A DNA stretch of 64,000 bases from a bacterium (GTDB lineage Archaea; Thermoproteota; Nitrososphaeria; Nitrososphaerales; Gagatemarchaeaceae): the NCBI GenBank assembly GCA_027310575.1, contig DAIDAO010000052.1:1-64000 (forward strand). Direction: 5' to 3'. Under the pieces are notes generated by a model that did no database searches, was not told where the DNA came from, and worked only from the letters and a program-made list of their open reading frames with translations. Both the position numbers and the translations under genes were made by a program. The stretch's first letter is position 1. Every line of letters begins with the position of its first letter. Below are positions 49,157 to 58,064 of the stretch, one piece after another.

Positions 49157-49455
49157 CGCAGAAGTTGCTTCACGTCGGAATCGCTGACGTTGCGCAGGGC
49201 CATGGCCGAGACCTTGTAGGGCCTCCCCACCATCCTCGCCAGCTCGGCTGACGACTGGGTCAGCTCGACCACGGGGACGTTGTGCTTCTTCGCTTCCTCC
49301 CTAAGCCTCGCCCCGAGCGCGGGTGGGATGGACTTCGTACAGAGGACCGCCTTGCTCCCCTTCACCGCCGCTATGCTCTCCTTGGCTCCGACCGCGGACT
49401 TGCCCCCTTTCATGGCGTCCTTGAGGACCTTCGATAGCTGAGCGCTGTCCACCAT
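49153..49455 (-). CDS. rpl30e: Ribosomal protein L30e
   Basis: The 100-residue protein matches eL30: [58 protein letters not shown] and [23 protein letters not shown] 49455 is six bases after the rpoA stop; TTG 49464 lies before it and overlaps rpoA. It is the gene usually found between rpoA and nusA in archaea. Confidence 0.94.
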   Translation of the reverse strand: MVDSAQLSKVLKDAMKGGKSAVGAKESIAAVKGSKAVLCTKSIPPALGARLREEAKKHNVPVVELTQSSAELARMVGRPYKVSAMALRNVSDSDVKQLLR

Positions 49456-49460
49456 CGTCG

Positions 49461-52400
49461 TCAACTCATGTACAGGTCGATCATGCCAGTCCCGACCGGT
49501 ATCGGGAGGCCCACGATGACGTTCTCTGTCACGCCCTTCAGGTCCTCCACCTCCCCTTTGACGGCCGCTTCGGCGAGCGTCGGGACAGTGATCTCGAACG
49601 CTGCCCTAGCCAGGACGCTGCTCTTTGTCCCTGCGATGCCGTGCCTCCCTATCTGCTGGATGTATCCCTTCGAGGTCATCAGGTCGGCCACGAGGAAGAT
49701 GTGACGGATGTCGACTTCGAGCCCCTGCTCGTCGAGGGTGCTCATCAGCTCCCTGACCAGGGTGGCCCGGGCTGCCTCTATGCCGAGGACCTGAGCGACT
49801 TCGTGGACGTTGTTCGTGTAGACACGGGTCGGATCTACTCCCTGGACCTGCACCACCTTGCCCAGGTTGGAGCCTGCGGTCTGGATGAACCAGTCCTCCC
49901 CTTCCTTCACCACAGTCACGCGGGTGATCCCCGGGATCCCCTTCAGCTTCATGTTCAGTATCTTGTTCCTCAGCGTGAAGAGCGCGGAGAGGTCTGCGTC
50001 AGGCATGCTGACGTGGATCACGTTCGGGTTCCTCTTGTCCTGCTGCACCTTCCTCTTCCCTGTCTCGACGACCTTCGAGATCTCCTCGGGGGTCGTGTCC
50101 CTGTCAGACATCATCTCGGGGCTGAGGTGGAGCTTGATCCCCTCCGTCGGATCGACCTCGCTGAACGCGACCACGTTCCCAACCTTGGTGAAGAGTATCT
50201 CCTTGGCCACCTTGACCGCCTTCTCGTTGACCGAAGCGTATTCCTTGGTGAGATAGATGTCCATCGAAGGCGTGGCTGGGATCTTCCTGGCGTCCACCAG
50301 CTCCATGAGCCTCGGGAGCCCAAGGGTGACGTCCCTCTCCCTTACGCCTGCAAAGTGGAACGTACGGAGTGTCATCTGCGTCCCCGGCTCGCCGATCGAC
50401 TGGGCCGCCACGATGCCGGAAGCCTCTCCGGGCTCCACCCGCGAATAGTCGAGGGCCTCCGCGACCTTCTCCATAGTCTCCTTGAGCCCCTCGTCCGTCA
50501 GGTGGGACGCGCCGAGCTTCTCCTTCAGCTCCCTGACCAGCCTCTCGTTGAGGGCCGACTGGTACTTCTTGAGCAGCCTTCCGAGCTCGTCCTCGTTGAC
50601 CTTCCCCTTCGACTTGTGGGACAGCTCCTCTGTCTCGATGAGCCTGTCCAGGTTGATGGGGCGCCCGTGGTCGCTCTTCGCCGGGTCCACGCCGTCCTCG
50701 CCGTACAGGAACTGGATGATGTGCCCGTGGGGGTCCCTGACCGTCAGGTCGTACTCCACCTTGAGGTGCTCCAGGGCGTTGACCAGCCTCCTCTGCATGT
50801 ATCCGCTCTGCTGGGTCCTGACCGCAGTGTCCACCAGCCCTTCCCGCCCTCCCATGGCGTGGAAGAAGAACTCGGTGGGGGAGAGCCCCTCCCTGTAGTT
50901 GCTCCTCACGAAGCCCTTGGCCTCCGGAGACGTGTCCTCCCACGGGAAGTGGCTCAGCGCCCTCCCCTTGAGGCCGTGGCTGATCCTCTTGCCGCGGACA
51001 GACTGCTGGCCGAGGGCGGCGGTCATCTGGCCAACGTTGAGGCTGGAGCCCCTGGCGCCCGTCCTGGCCATGATCATGCCGGAGTTCTCGGGCGGGAACG
51101 CCCTGTCGGCGATCCTCCCCGCCTTGTCCCTCGCCTTCGCGAGCTCGTTCACGATGTAAGCTTCCAGCGTGTCTTCCGCGGAGAGACCCCTCGTGAGCTG
51201 CAGGGTCCCGGACTTGTACTTCTTCTGGAGGTCGGCGACGCTCGCGTACGCCTCGTCGAGGGCGTCGGTGATCCCCTTCTTCGCCTCTCCGGGGAGCTCG
51301 AGCTCGTTGAAGCCGTAGGTGAAGCCTCTGCGGGTGAGGAAGGTCTTGAGAACCTTCAGGATCGAGTTCAGGAAGTTGCGGGCCTCCTCGTTGCCGTAGT
51401 CCTTGGCGATCCTGTGCAGGAGGGAGTCCGGCTCCTCAGCCCCGATGACCGCCTTGTCCACCACGCCGGACACGAGCTGGCCGTCGCGGATGACCACGTC
51501 GTTGGTCGTGCCCGTCCTCTGGGCCTTCGCCCACTTCGAGGTCAGGACGTAGTTCATCCCCTTCGGGAGGAAGAGCGAGAAGAGCTGCTTGCCCGTGTAC
51601 GTAGGGTGCGCGCCCTTCGTGGCCGGCTCGGGGAGGTCCCCGTCGTAGTCGCCGACGAGGGCGAGGTTGGAGAACTCGGCTGGCGTGAGGAACGTCTCGT
51701 CCCTCGTGAGCATGAACGCCCCAGTGATGAAGTCCCTGATCCCTCCGATGATCGGGCCGCCGTACCTCGGGGAGAGTATCTGGTCCTGGACCCGCATAAG
51801 CATGAGGGCCTCCGACCTCGACTCTTCGCTCTGCGGGACGTGGAGGTTCATCTCGTCCCCGTCGAAGTCTGCGTTGTACGGTGGGCAGACGGACGGATGG
51901 AGCCTGAAGGTCCTGAACGGCAGGACGCGGACGAAGTGAGCCATCACAGACATCCTGTGGAGGGACGGCTGCCTGTTGAAGAGCACGACGTCCCCGTCCA
52001 TGAGGTGCCTTTCGACTATGTACCCGGGCGCGAGCGAGTCGGCTAGTGCCTTCCTGTCGCTGGCGAAGTCGAGCCTGATCTTGACGCCGTCGGGGCGTAT
52101 CACGTAGTTCGCCCCTGGGTGCTCGAACGGGCCCTTGTTCACCAGGTCCTTGAGGTGCTCGATGTTGGCGGGCGAGACCTTCTCCGGGATCGTGAGCTTC
52201 TTGGCGACCTCGAACGGGACCCCCACTTCGCCTATGTCGAGGTTGGGGTCCGGGCTGATCACAGTGCGGCTCGAGAAGTCCACCCTCTTGCCGGAGAGCG
52301 AGCCCCTGAACCTCCCCTCCTTCCCCTTCAGCCTCTGGCTGAGGGTCTTCAGCGGCCTGCCGGAGCGGTGGTGGGCCTGCGGTATCCCTGAGACCTCGTT

Positions 52401-53243
52401 GTCGAAGTAGGTGGTGACGTGGTAGTGGAGGAGGTCGACCAGGTCCTGGACGATCAGGTGCGGGGTCCCCGACTCCTTGGATTCGCGGACCCTCTGGTTC
52501 ACCCTGAGGATGTCGACGACCTTGTGCGTAAGGTCGTCCTCGGAGCGGATCCCAGATTCGAGCGTGATGGACGGCCTGACGGTGAGCGGCGGGACTGGGA
52601 GCACCTGGAGGACGAACCACTCGGGGCGGGCCGCCTTCGAGTTGAACCCCAGGAGCTGGAGGTCTTCGTTGTTGATCCTCTCGAGCCTCTCGCGGATGGC
52701 CACAGGGAGGAGCCTGGTCGCGCCCCCTTCCTCCGTGATCTCGTGGAAGATCGTCGGCTTCGTGAACTCGATCTGGTACTGCTGCTTACCGCAGTGCGGG
52801 CAGAGCTTGACCTTCTTCGCCTTGGTCGCGATCTCCTTGGCCACGTTCTCCACGAGCGACGGCGTGAAGTCGGTCTGGCTGGTGAGCTTGGCGCGGTAGG
52901 CGTCCAGCTCCTGCTGAGGGAGGAGGATCCGACCGCACGACCTGCAGGTGGTCTGGACGAGCCTGTTTATCTCGTCGACGAACGCGATGTGGAGGACCGG
53001 CTCTGCCAGCTCGATGTGGCCGAAGTGCCCCGGGCACCTCCCGGCAGTGGAGCCGCACGTGCCGCACTTCTGTCCCGGCTCGAGGGTGCCGAGCCTGCTG
53101 TCCATCAGCCCTCCCTGGACCGGCATCCCGTCCTCGTCGTAGGTCTCGGGCTGGGTTATCTCTGCCACCGAGTACCTCCTGACCTCGGCTGGCGAGAAGA
53201 CGGCGAAGTTGATCCCGCCTATCGTCTTGAGAGCCTGTTCCAT
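49461..53243 (-). CDS. rpoA: RNA polymerase subunit A, unsplit (A' plus A'')
   Basis: This 1,260-residue largest subunit is one continuous chain; most archaea split it into A' and A''. It has the N-terminal zinc sites CGTCGSTAGRCPGHFGH and CRSCG, the catalytic NADFDGDEMNLH with three Asp, and the A'' part with GEPGTQMTLRTFHFAG and an intact C-terminal region (GRHGIAGTKSSVLARAAFE). No intein is present. ATG 53243 and GTG 53249 are in frame, both close to the rpoB stop. Confidence 0.97.
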   Translation of the reverse strand: MEQALKTIGGINFAVFSPAEVRRYSVAEITQPETYDEDGMPVQGGLMDSRLGTLEPGQKCGTCGSTAGRCPGHFGHIELAEPVLHIAFVDEINRLVQTTCRSCGRILLPQQELDAYRAKLTSQTDFTPSLVENVAKEIATKAKKVKLCPHCGKQQYQIEFTKPTIFHEITEEGGATRLLPVAIRERLERINNEDLQLLGFNSKAARPEWFVLQVLPVPPLTVRPSITLESGIRSEDDLTHKVVDILRVNQRVRESKESGTPHLIVQDLVDLLHYHVTTYFDNEVSGIPQAHHRSGRPLKTLSQRLKGKEGRFRGSLSGKRVDFSSRTVISPDPNLDIGEVGVPFEVAKKLTIPEKVSPANIEHLKDLVNKGPFEHPGANYVIRPDGVKIRLDFASDRKALADSLAPGYIVERHLMDGDVVLFNRQPSLHRMSVMAHFVRVLPFRTFRLHPSVCPPYNADFDGDEMNLHVPQSEESRSEALMLMRVQDQILSPRYGGPIIGGIRDFITGAFMLTRDETFLTPAEFSNLALVGDYDGDLPEPATKGAHPTYTGKQLFSLFLPKGMNYVLTSKWAKAQRTGTTNDVVIRDGQLVSGVVDKAVIGAEEPDSLLHRIAKDYGNEEARNFLNSILKVLKTFLTRRGFTYGFNELELPGEAKKGITDALDEAYASVADLQKKYKSGTLQLTRGLSAEDTLEAYIVNELAKARDKAGRIADRAFPPENSGMIMARTGARGSSLNVGQMTAALGQQSVRGKRISHGLKGRALSHFPWEDTSPEAKGFVRSNYREGLSPTEFFFHAMGGREGLVDTAVRTQQSGYMQRRLVNALEHLKVEYDLTVRDPHGHIIQFLYGEDGVDPAKSDHGRPINLDRLIETEELSHKSKGKVNEDELGRLLKKYQSALNERLVRELKEKLGASHLTDEGLKETMEKVAEALDYSRVEPGEASGIVAAQSIGEPGTQMTLRTFHFAGVRERDVTLGLPRLMELVDARKIPATPSMDIYLTKEYASVNEKAVKVAKEILFTKVGNVVAFSEVDPTEGIKLHLSPEMMSDRDTTPEEISKVVETGKRKVQQDKRNPNVIHVSMPDADLSALFTLRNKILNMKLKGIPGITRVTVVKEGEDWFIQTAGSNLGKVVQVQGVDPTRVYTNNVHEVAQVLGIEAARATLVRELMSTLDEQGLEVDIRHIFLVADLMTSKGYIQQIGRHGIAGTKSSVLARAAFEITVPTLAEAAVKGEVEDLKGVTENVIVGLPIPVGTGMIDLYMS

Positions 53244-53253
53244 CGACACTTCT

Positions 53254-56200
53254 CTACACCTTGTCCTTCAGCTGGAGCCGCGGAGCTATGTTCAGGCTCA
53301 TCATCTCCTGGAGCAGAAGCTTGAACGCGTACGCCACTACGACCGTCGAGATCTTCGCCTGGTCCCCGTCGACCTTGCAGGTGTACTTCCTCTGCTTGGC
53401 GTCGTAGTAGGCGATGAGCCCGCACTTCTCGCAGACGTAGACCTCCGTCTTGTCCGCCTCGTCGAGGAGCCTGTCCTTCAGGACCATGGACGCTCCGTAG
53501 GCGATCAGGCAGTCCCTCTCCATTTCACCGAACCTGAGGCCTCCGCCGCGGGCCCTTCCTTCGGTGGGCTGCTTGGTGAGCATCTGGACCTGCCCCCTCG
53601 CCCTGGCGTGGATCTTGTCGGCCACCATGTGGTGCAGCTTCTGGTAGTAGACCACCCCCACGAAGACGTCGGCGGCGAACTTCTTCCCGGTCTTGCCGTC
53701 GTACATGACCTCTCTCCCCGTGGGCTCGAAGCCCCTCGAGCGGAGGACCTTCTCCATCTCCTCGATGCTCTCGCCTGCGAACGCAGACCCGTCCACTGAC
53801 GAGCCGCGGAAGGCCGCGGCCTTGCCTGCGATCGACTCTATGAACTGGCCTACGGTCATCCTGGACGGGAACGCGTGCGGGTTGATTATGACGTCGGGGA
53901 CCACGCCCTCGGCGGTGTACGGCATGTCCTCCTGGGGGACTACGAGCCCGATGACCCCCTTCTGCCCGTGCCTGGAGGCGAACTTGTCCCCGATCTCCGG
54001 GACCCTCATGTCCCTGACTCTGACCTTGAACATCCTGCCCCCTTCGACGTTCTCGGTCATGAAGATGGAATCGACCACGCCGGCCTCAGACGGCCTCACC
54101 GCAACTGACGTGTCCCGCCTGTACGGGCCCTTGATCTCAAACTCCTTGTACTCCTCCATGAACCTCGGTGGGCTCGTCCTCCCGATGACCACGTCCCCGC
54201 CCGTGACCTGGGACTCGTGGGCGACCACCCCGTCCCCCTCCAGCAGCCTGTAGAACTTCTCCCCGCGGTAGCCGCGGATGTTCGACTCGGCGGACGGGAC
54301 CTCGAAGGTGTCCCTCATCCCGCCCAGGTACTGCTTCGCCTCGCCGTCGTAGAGCCTGTAGAAGAACGACCTCGCCATCCCCCTCTCCACGCTGGACCTG
54401 TTCATGATTATGGCGTCCTCGATGTTGTAACCTTCGAAGGAGAGGACTGCCACGACGCAGTTCGTCCCCAGCGGGCGCTCGTCGATCTTGAGCAGGTCGA
54501 GCGTCCTTGTCCGGACGACAGGGGCCTGCGGGCTGACCAGCAGGTGCTGCCTCACGTGCGGCGAGATCGGGTACGTGGGGGAGCTGAAGCCAAGGCTCTG
54601 CTTGGCCATCGCGGATTCGTACGTGTTTCTCGGGGACTGGTTGTGCTCCGGGTATGGGATTATCGACGCTGCGATGCCGAACATCGCGGCCGGGAAGAGC
54701 TCCATGTGCGTGTTCTTCGTCGCGACCTCGTCCGGGCCCATGGCGACGAGGCAGTTCTCCTCCTCGTTGGCGTCGATGAGCTCGATGGTGCCAGCCTCGA
54801 CGAGGTCCCTCCATGACTTCTGCCCCGAGCGGACCTGCTCTATCGTCTCAGGGTTGAGCAGGGGCCTGCCGCTCTCGACCACGACCAGGGGCCTGAGGAC
54901 GCGGCCTGAGCTGAGGCTGATGTAGATGCGGGAGTAGGCCTTCTCGTTGACCGGGTAGACGTACAGGATGCTGGCGCTCGGGTTGATCTGGCCCTCCCTC
55001 CTCAGCTTCCTGAAGGCCTTCGAGAGCCTCTCGCCGTCGTCCACGTAGCCGATGAACCTGCCGTCCATGAAGATCCTGCACCCGTCTCTCTGCAGCTTCT
55101 CGTCCGAGTCGCGGATCTGCTTCGCTCCCAGCTCCCAGAGCTTCTCCTCCACCTCCTGGGACGGGACGCTCACGGAGATGATCGCGGAGAGCGCGAGGTT
55201 CTTGACGAGCCCGCAGTTCACCCCTTCGGGGGTCTCTGAGGGGCATATCCTCCCGAAGTGGGTCGCGTGGAGGTCCCTCGCCTCGAAGTTGGGCTGGCTC
55301 CTGCTGAGCGGGGACTGGACCCGCCTCAGGTGGCTGAGGGTGCTGAGGTAGTTCGTCCTGTCGAGGAGCTGCGTGACCCCGACCTTCCCTCTCCCCCAGT
55401 TGCCAGTCGCGATCGCGTTGTTGAGCTTGTCAGTGATGATGCCCGTCCTGATCGCGGCGCCGACCACGTTCCCGCCGCGCTTCTGCCCGGTCCTTTCGAG
55501 CTGATACTTCATGTCCCGGACCAGGTTCCTGAACGCAGTGCGGAACAGGTCCGCCAGCATCTGGCCTGCGAACTTTATCACCTTGTTCCCGTAGTGGTCC
55601 TTGTCGTCCGCCTCTATCCAGCCGAGCCTGAGCTCGAGGAGCTTGCACGCCGCCTCTCCGAGGAACATCGACTTGTCGAAGCGCCTGTCATCCGTCTTCC
55701 CGAGGTGTGGGAGGAGGCCCCAGTCGAGCATGCTCTGCGCGCGCTTGACCCTGAACTCTTCGAGCATGCCGTGCGCGACGCGGTTGCCTATGAACACGAG
55801 AGCGTCCTTCTCCGTAGGCGCCTCGCTCGCCTTGTCGAACGAAACCTCGAGGAGGTCCTGGATCTCGGGCTTCAGGGAGACTGCGTCGGCTATGTCCTTG
55901 TCGGACTTTATGCCGAGCGCCCTCATCACTATGACGTACGGGAGGTCGACGGGGCAGCTCGGGACCTTGACGTTGATGGCCCCGTCCTGCTTCAGGGTGA
56001 GTTCGAGCTTCGACCTGTACCCGACGACCGAGGAGTAGACCCTCGACTTGTAGGTGATCGCACCGGACACCTTCTCTGCGTCCACCAGGATCTTGTTCGG
56101 GGAGAGGTCCTCGAGGCCTACGATGACCCTTTCTGCGCCGTGTATGATGAAGTATCCGCCAGGGTCGTTCGGGTCCTCCCCTGACTCGATGAGCTGCTCC

Positions 56201-56610
56201 TTCGAGCGGTTGGAGAGCTGGCAGAGCTCGGACTTCACCATCACTGGGAGGTCTCCTATGTGCTGGCGCGTGGTGTCCCGGGGGAGCCCCTCCTCTTCGA
56301 TCGTCATCTCGAGCAGGATGGGCGCGGAGTAGGTAAGGTTCCTGAGGCGCGACTCCATCGGGAGGATGCTGCTGACCGACCCGTCGATCTCGACGACGCG
56401 GGGGGAGCCCAGGGTGAGCCTTCCGAACTTTATCTTGTACGGCGTGCTCACGGTCTCGATCTCGACCTCGCCGATCTCGTCCACGATGTTCTGCAGGCCG
56501 CGCGTCACGAACTCGTTGTAGCTGTTCAGGTGCTGCCTGGCGACTCCCTCCCTCTGCAGGAGGTCGCTGAGTATCACCCAGGAGTTGGAGGTGACGATCT
56601 GCTTGCTCAA
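53254..56610 (-). CDS. rpoB: RNA polymerase subunit B, unsplit
   Basis: The 1,118-residue second-largest subunit is not split into B' and B''. Typical segments are EGVNCGLVKNLALSA, AVLSFEGYNIEDAIIMNRS, RMTVGQFIESIAGKAAAF and the C-terminal zinc-binding CEKCGLIAYYDAKQRKYTC. It completes the catalytic centre with A. TTG 56610 lies one base from the rpoH stop, and the rpoA start follows its stop by 10 bases. Confidence 0.97.
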   Translation of the reverse strand: MSKQIVTSNSWVILSDLLQREGVARQHLNSYNEFVTRGLQNIVDEIGEVEIETVSTPYKIKFGRLTLGSPRVVEIDGSVSSILPMESRLRNLTYSAPILLEMTIEEEGLPRDTTRQHIGDLPVMVKSELCQLSNRSKEQLIESGEDPNDPGGYFIIHGAERVIVGLEDLSPNKILVDAEKVSGAITYKSRVYSSVVGYRSKLELTLKQDGAINVKVPSCPVDLPYVIVMRALGIKSDKDIADAVSLKPEIQDLLEVSFDKASEAPTEKDALVFIGNRVAHGMLEEFRVKRAQSMLDWGLLPHLGKTDDRRFDKSMFLGEAACKLLELRLGWIEADDKDHYGNKVIKFAGQMLADLFRTAFRNLVRDMKYQLERTGQKRGGNVVGAAIRTGIITDKLNNAIATGNWGRGKVGVTQLLDRTNYLSTLSHLRRVQSPLSRSQPNFEARDLHATHFGRICPSETPEGVNCGLVKNLALSAIISVSVPSQEVEEKLWELGAKQIRDSDEKLQRDGCRIFMDGRFIGYVDDGERLSKAFRKLRREGQINPSASILYVYPVNEKAYSRIYISLSSGRVLRPLVVVESGRPLLNPETIEQVRSGQKSWRDLVEAGTIELIDANEEENCLVAMGPDEVATKNTHMELFPAAMFGIAASIIPYPEHNQSPRNTYESAMAKQSLGFSSPTYPISPHVRQHLLVSPQAPVVRTRTLDLLKIDERPLGTNCVVAVLSFEGYNIEDAIIMNRSSVERGMARSFFYRLYDGEAKQYLGGMRDTFEVPSAESNIRGYRGEKFYRLLEGDGVVAHESQVTGGDVVIGRTSPPRFMEEYKEFEIKGPYRRDTSVAVRPSEAGVVDSIFMTENVEGGRMFKVRVRDMRVPEIGDKFASRHGQKGVIGLVVPQEDMPYTAEGVVPDVIINPHAFPSRMTVGQFIESIAGKAAAFRGSSVDGSAFAGESIEEMEKVLRSRGFEPTGREVMYDGKTGKKFAADVFVGVVYYQKLHHMVADKIHARARGQVQMLTKQPTEGRARGGGLRFGEMERDCLIAYGASMVLKDRLLDEADKTEVYVCEKCGLIAYYDAKQRKYTCKVDGDQAKISTVVVAYAFKLLLQEMMSLNIAPRLQLKDKV

Positions 56611-56611
56611 C

Positions 56612-56863
56612 TCAGCCCTCCACCACGTACCTGTAGTACGTGCCTGTCCCTGCTGTCTCGCTGCGCCTGGTTATCCTGACGAAGTCGCCGGGCTTCGCCC
56701 CGACCTCCTTGGCTATCGCGTCAGTCGCCAGGATGTAGGGAAGCTGGGAGGGTGACGAGTTGAATCTTCCGAGGACCTGGGCAGCCTCTTCCTTCGTCAG
56801 GAGCTCGTGTTTCGGTATCAAGAAATGCGTGCTGACCTTGAAAGCGGGGACTTCGTCCTCCAC
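56612..56863 (-). CDS. rpoH: RNA polymerase subunit H (Rpb5 C-terminal domain)
   Basis: The 83-residue protein matches archaeal RpoH/Rpb5C: FLIPKHELLTKEEAAQVLGR, LPYILATDAIAKEVGAKPGD and FVRITRRSETAGTGTYYRYV. It sits at the jaw of the polymerase. Only GTG 56863 is available as a start before an in-frame stop, and it begins the domain. It is the first gene of the polymerase operon. Confidence 0.95.
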   Translation of the reverse strand: MEDEVPAFKVSTHFLIPKHELLTKEEAAQVLGRFNSSPSQLPYILATDAIAKEVGAKPGDFVRITRRSETAGTGTYYRYVVEG

Positions 56864-57117
56864 CTTCTTCCGCCTGACCGTCTTCTTGGGAGCTACTATG
56901 CCGAACTACCCCCATCGACAATACGGACTAAGTGGCACGAACAATACACGTAACAGGGCCCGATGCCGGCCGGTTTCAACCGCGTATTTAGATTTTACTC
57001 GTGCCGTCGTCCTCCAATCTGTGGTTAGCCCGACAGCGGAGAGGGAAGGCGAAATACGGGGATGCAGGTTGATCTGGGCTCTATTTGGGGCGTTTGGGGC
57101 CTATGGAGGAGAAGACC
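56864..57117. other. Upstream region of the polymerase operon
   Basis: This 254-base gap holds the operon promoter (TATA at 56983-56992) and a leader of about 95 bases before rpoH. No credible gene or RNA is visible in it. Confidence 0.45.
56983..56992 (-). promoter_or_regulatory. Likely TATA box of the rpoH-rpoB-rpoA operon
   Basis: On the minus strand, TCTAAATACG follows an A-rich BRE-like stretch (GAGTAAAA). Initiation about 25 bases on would leave an approximately 95-base leader before rpoH, unlike the leaderless genes elsewhere in the window. Confidence 0.45.
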
Positions 57118-58026
57118 TCAGGCGCTCACTCGTTCCGCTTCGTAGACCGGCGTCCCTTCTTCAGGCCTCAGGACCAACTTGGAGAACTCCTGGTAGAGCC
57201 TTTTGGTCGTCGGGCCGACCCCGCCTGAGCCGACCTGGGCGCCGCTGATGGAGCCGACCGAGAGGATCTCCGACTTCGTCCCGACCAGGAAGACCTCGTC
57301 GGCAGTCGAGAGCTCGAAGGGGGTGATGTCCCTCTGAGCCACGTCGAGGCCCAGGTCCGAGCAGAGTCTGACTATCCGGTCCCGGGTGATGCCGTGCAGA
57401 ATCCCAGCAGCAGACGACGGGGTCGCGATCCTGCCGTCCTTGACGAGGAAGAGGTTGGTGACGCTCCCCTCGGAGACGAAGCCCCGGTGGTCGAGCAGGA
57501 TGGCGTCGTTTGCTCCCGCGCTGTTGGCCTCCATCTTCGCCATTATGCTGTTCATGTAGTTCAGGGACTTTATCTCGTGCGTCGTCGCGTCCACTGCGTC
57601 CCTGCGGTACGAGGAGACTATCATCTTGACGACCTTGGGATCGCGGGGCCCGAGCGCGCTCGCCATCGGCTCGGCGATGATGAAGATCGTCGGGTTCTTG
57701 CAGAGCGCGGGGTCGACCCCGAGGTCCCCAACCCCCCTGGTCACGACGAGCCTGATGTACGAGTCCCTGAGCTGGTTCTTGCGGAGGGTCTCGAGCACGG
57801 CCTCTGTCATCTCGTGCTTGGTCAGCGGGATCTTCAGTCGTATGCTCTTGGCAGAGTCATAGAGCCTGTTGACGTGGTCCACGAGGCGGAAGACGCTGCC
57901 GTTGTAGGCGCGGATGCCCTCGAACACGCCGTCGCCGTAGAGCAGCCCGTGGTCGAAGACGGAGACCACAGCCTTGGACTTTTCGACGAACTTCCCGTCG
58001 ACGTAGATCAGGGGCTCCTGACTCAT
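57118..58026 (-). CDS. ilvE: Branched-chain amino acid aminotransferase
   Basis: The 302-residue fold-type IV PLP enzyme shows FDHGLLYGDGVFEGIRAY, the catalytic lysine in HEIKSLNYMNSIMAK, the AILLDHRGFVSEGSVTNLFL motif and TPSSAAGILHGITRDRI, all typical of IlvE. It makes or degrades valine, leucine and isoleucine with glutamate. ATG 58026 is about 27 bases from the TATA box CGTTTTAACC (58049-58058), so it is leaderless. No other ilv genes are adjacent. Confidence 0.92.
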   Translation of the reverse strand: MSQEPLIYVDGKFVEKSKAVVSVFDHGLLYGDGVFEGIRAYNGSVFRLVDHVNRLYDSAKSIRLKIPLTKHEMTEAVLETLRKNQLRDSYIRLVVTRGVGDLGVDPALCKNPTIFIIAEPMASALGPRDPKVVKMIVSSYRRDAVDATTHEIKSLNYMNSIMAKMEANSAGANDAILLDHRGFVSEGSVTNLFLVKDGRIATPSSAAGILHGITRDRIVRLCSDLGLDVAQRDITPFELSTADEVFLVGTKSEILSVGSISGAQVGSGGVGPTTKRLYQEFSKLVLRPEEGTPVYEAERVSA

Positions 58027-58048
58027 GAAACGGTCCGATTTTTGTGGC

Positions 58049-58058
58049 GGTTAAAACG
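58049..58058 (-). promoter_or_regulatory. TATA box of ilvE
   Basis: Minus-strand CGTTTTAACC is centred about 27 bases before the ilvE ATG; the box sits between the ilvE start and the aconitase stop. Confidence 0.5.
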
Positions 58059-58064
58059 CTTGCG

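Noticed and set aside
49641-52046. An 801-codon open frame on the strand opposite rpoA
   Set aside because: It is antisense to a clearly conserved polymerase gene, has shadow-type Arg/Val/Leu/Glu-rich composition and no known motif; high GC makes long antisense frames common.
49461-56610. Inteins in RNA polymerase subunits A and B
   Set aside because: Both chains have normal lengths and uninterrupted conserved motifs.
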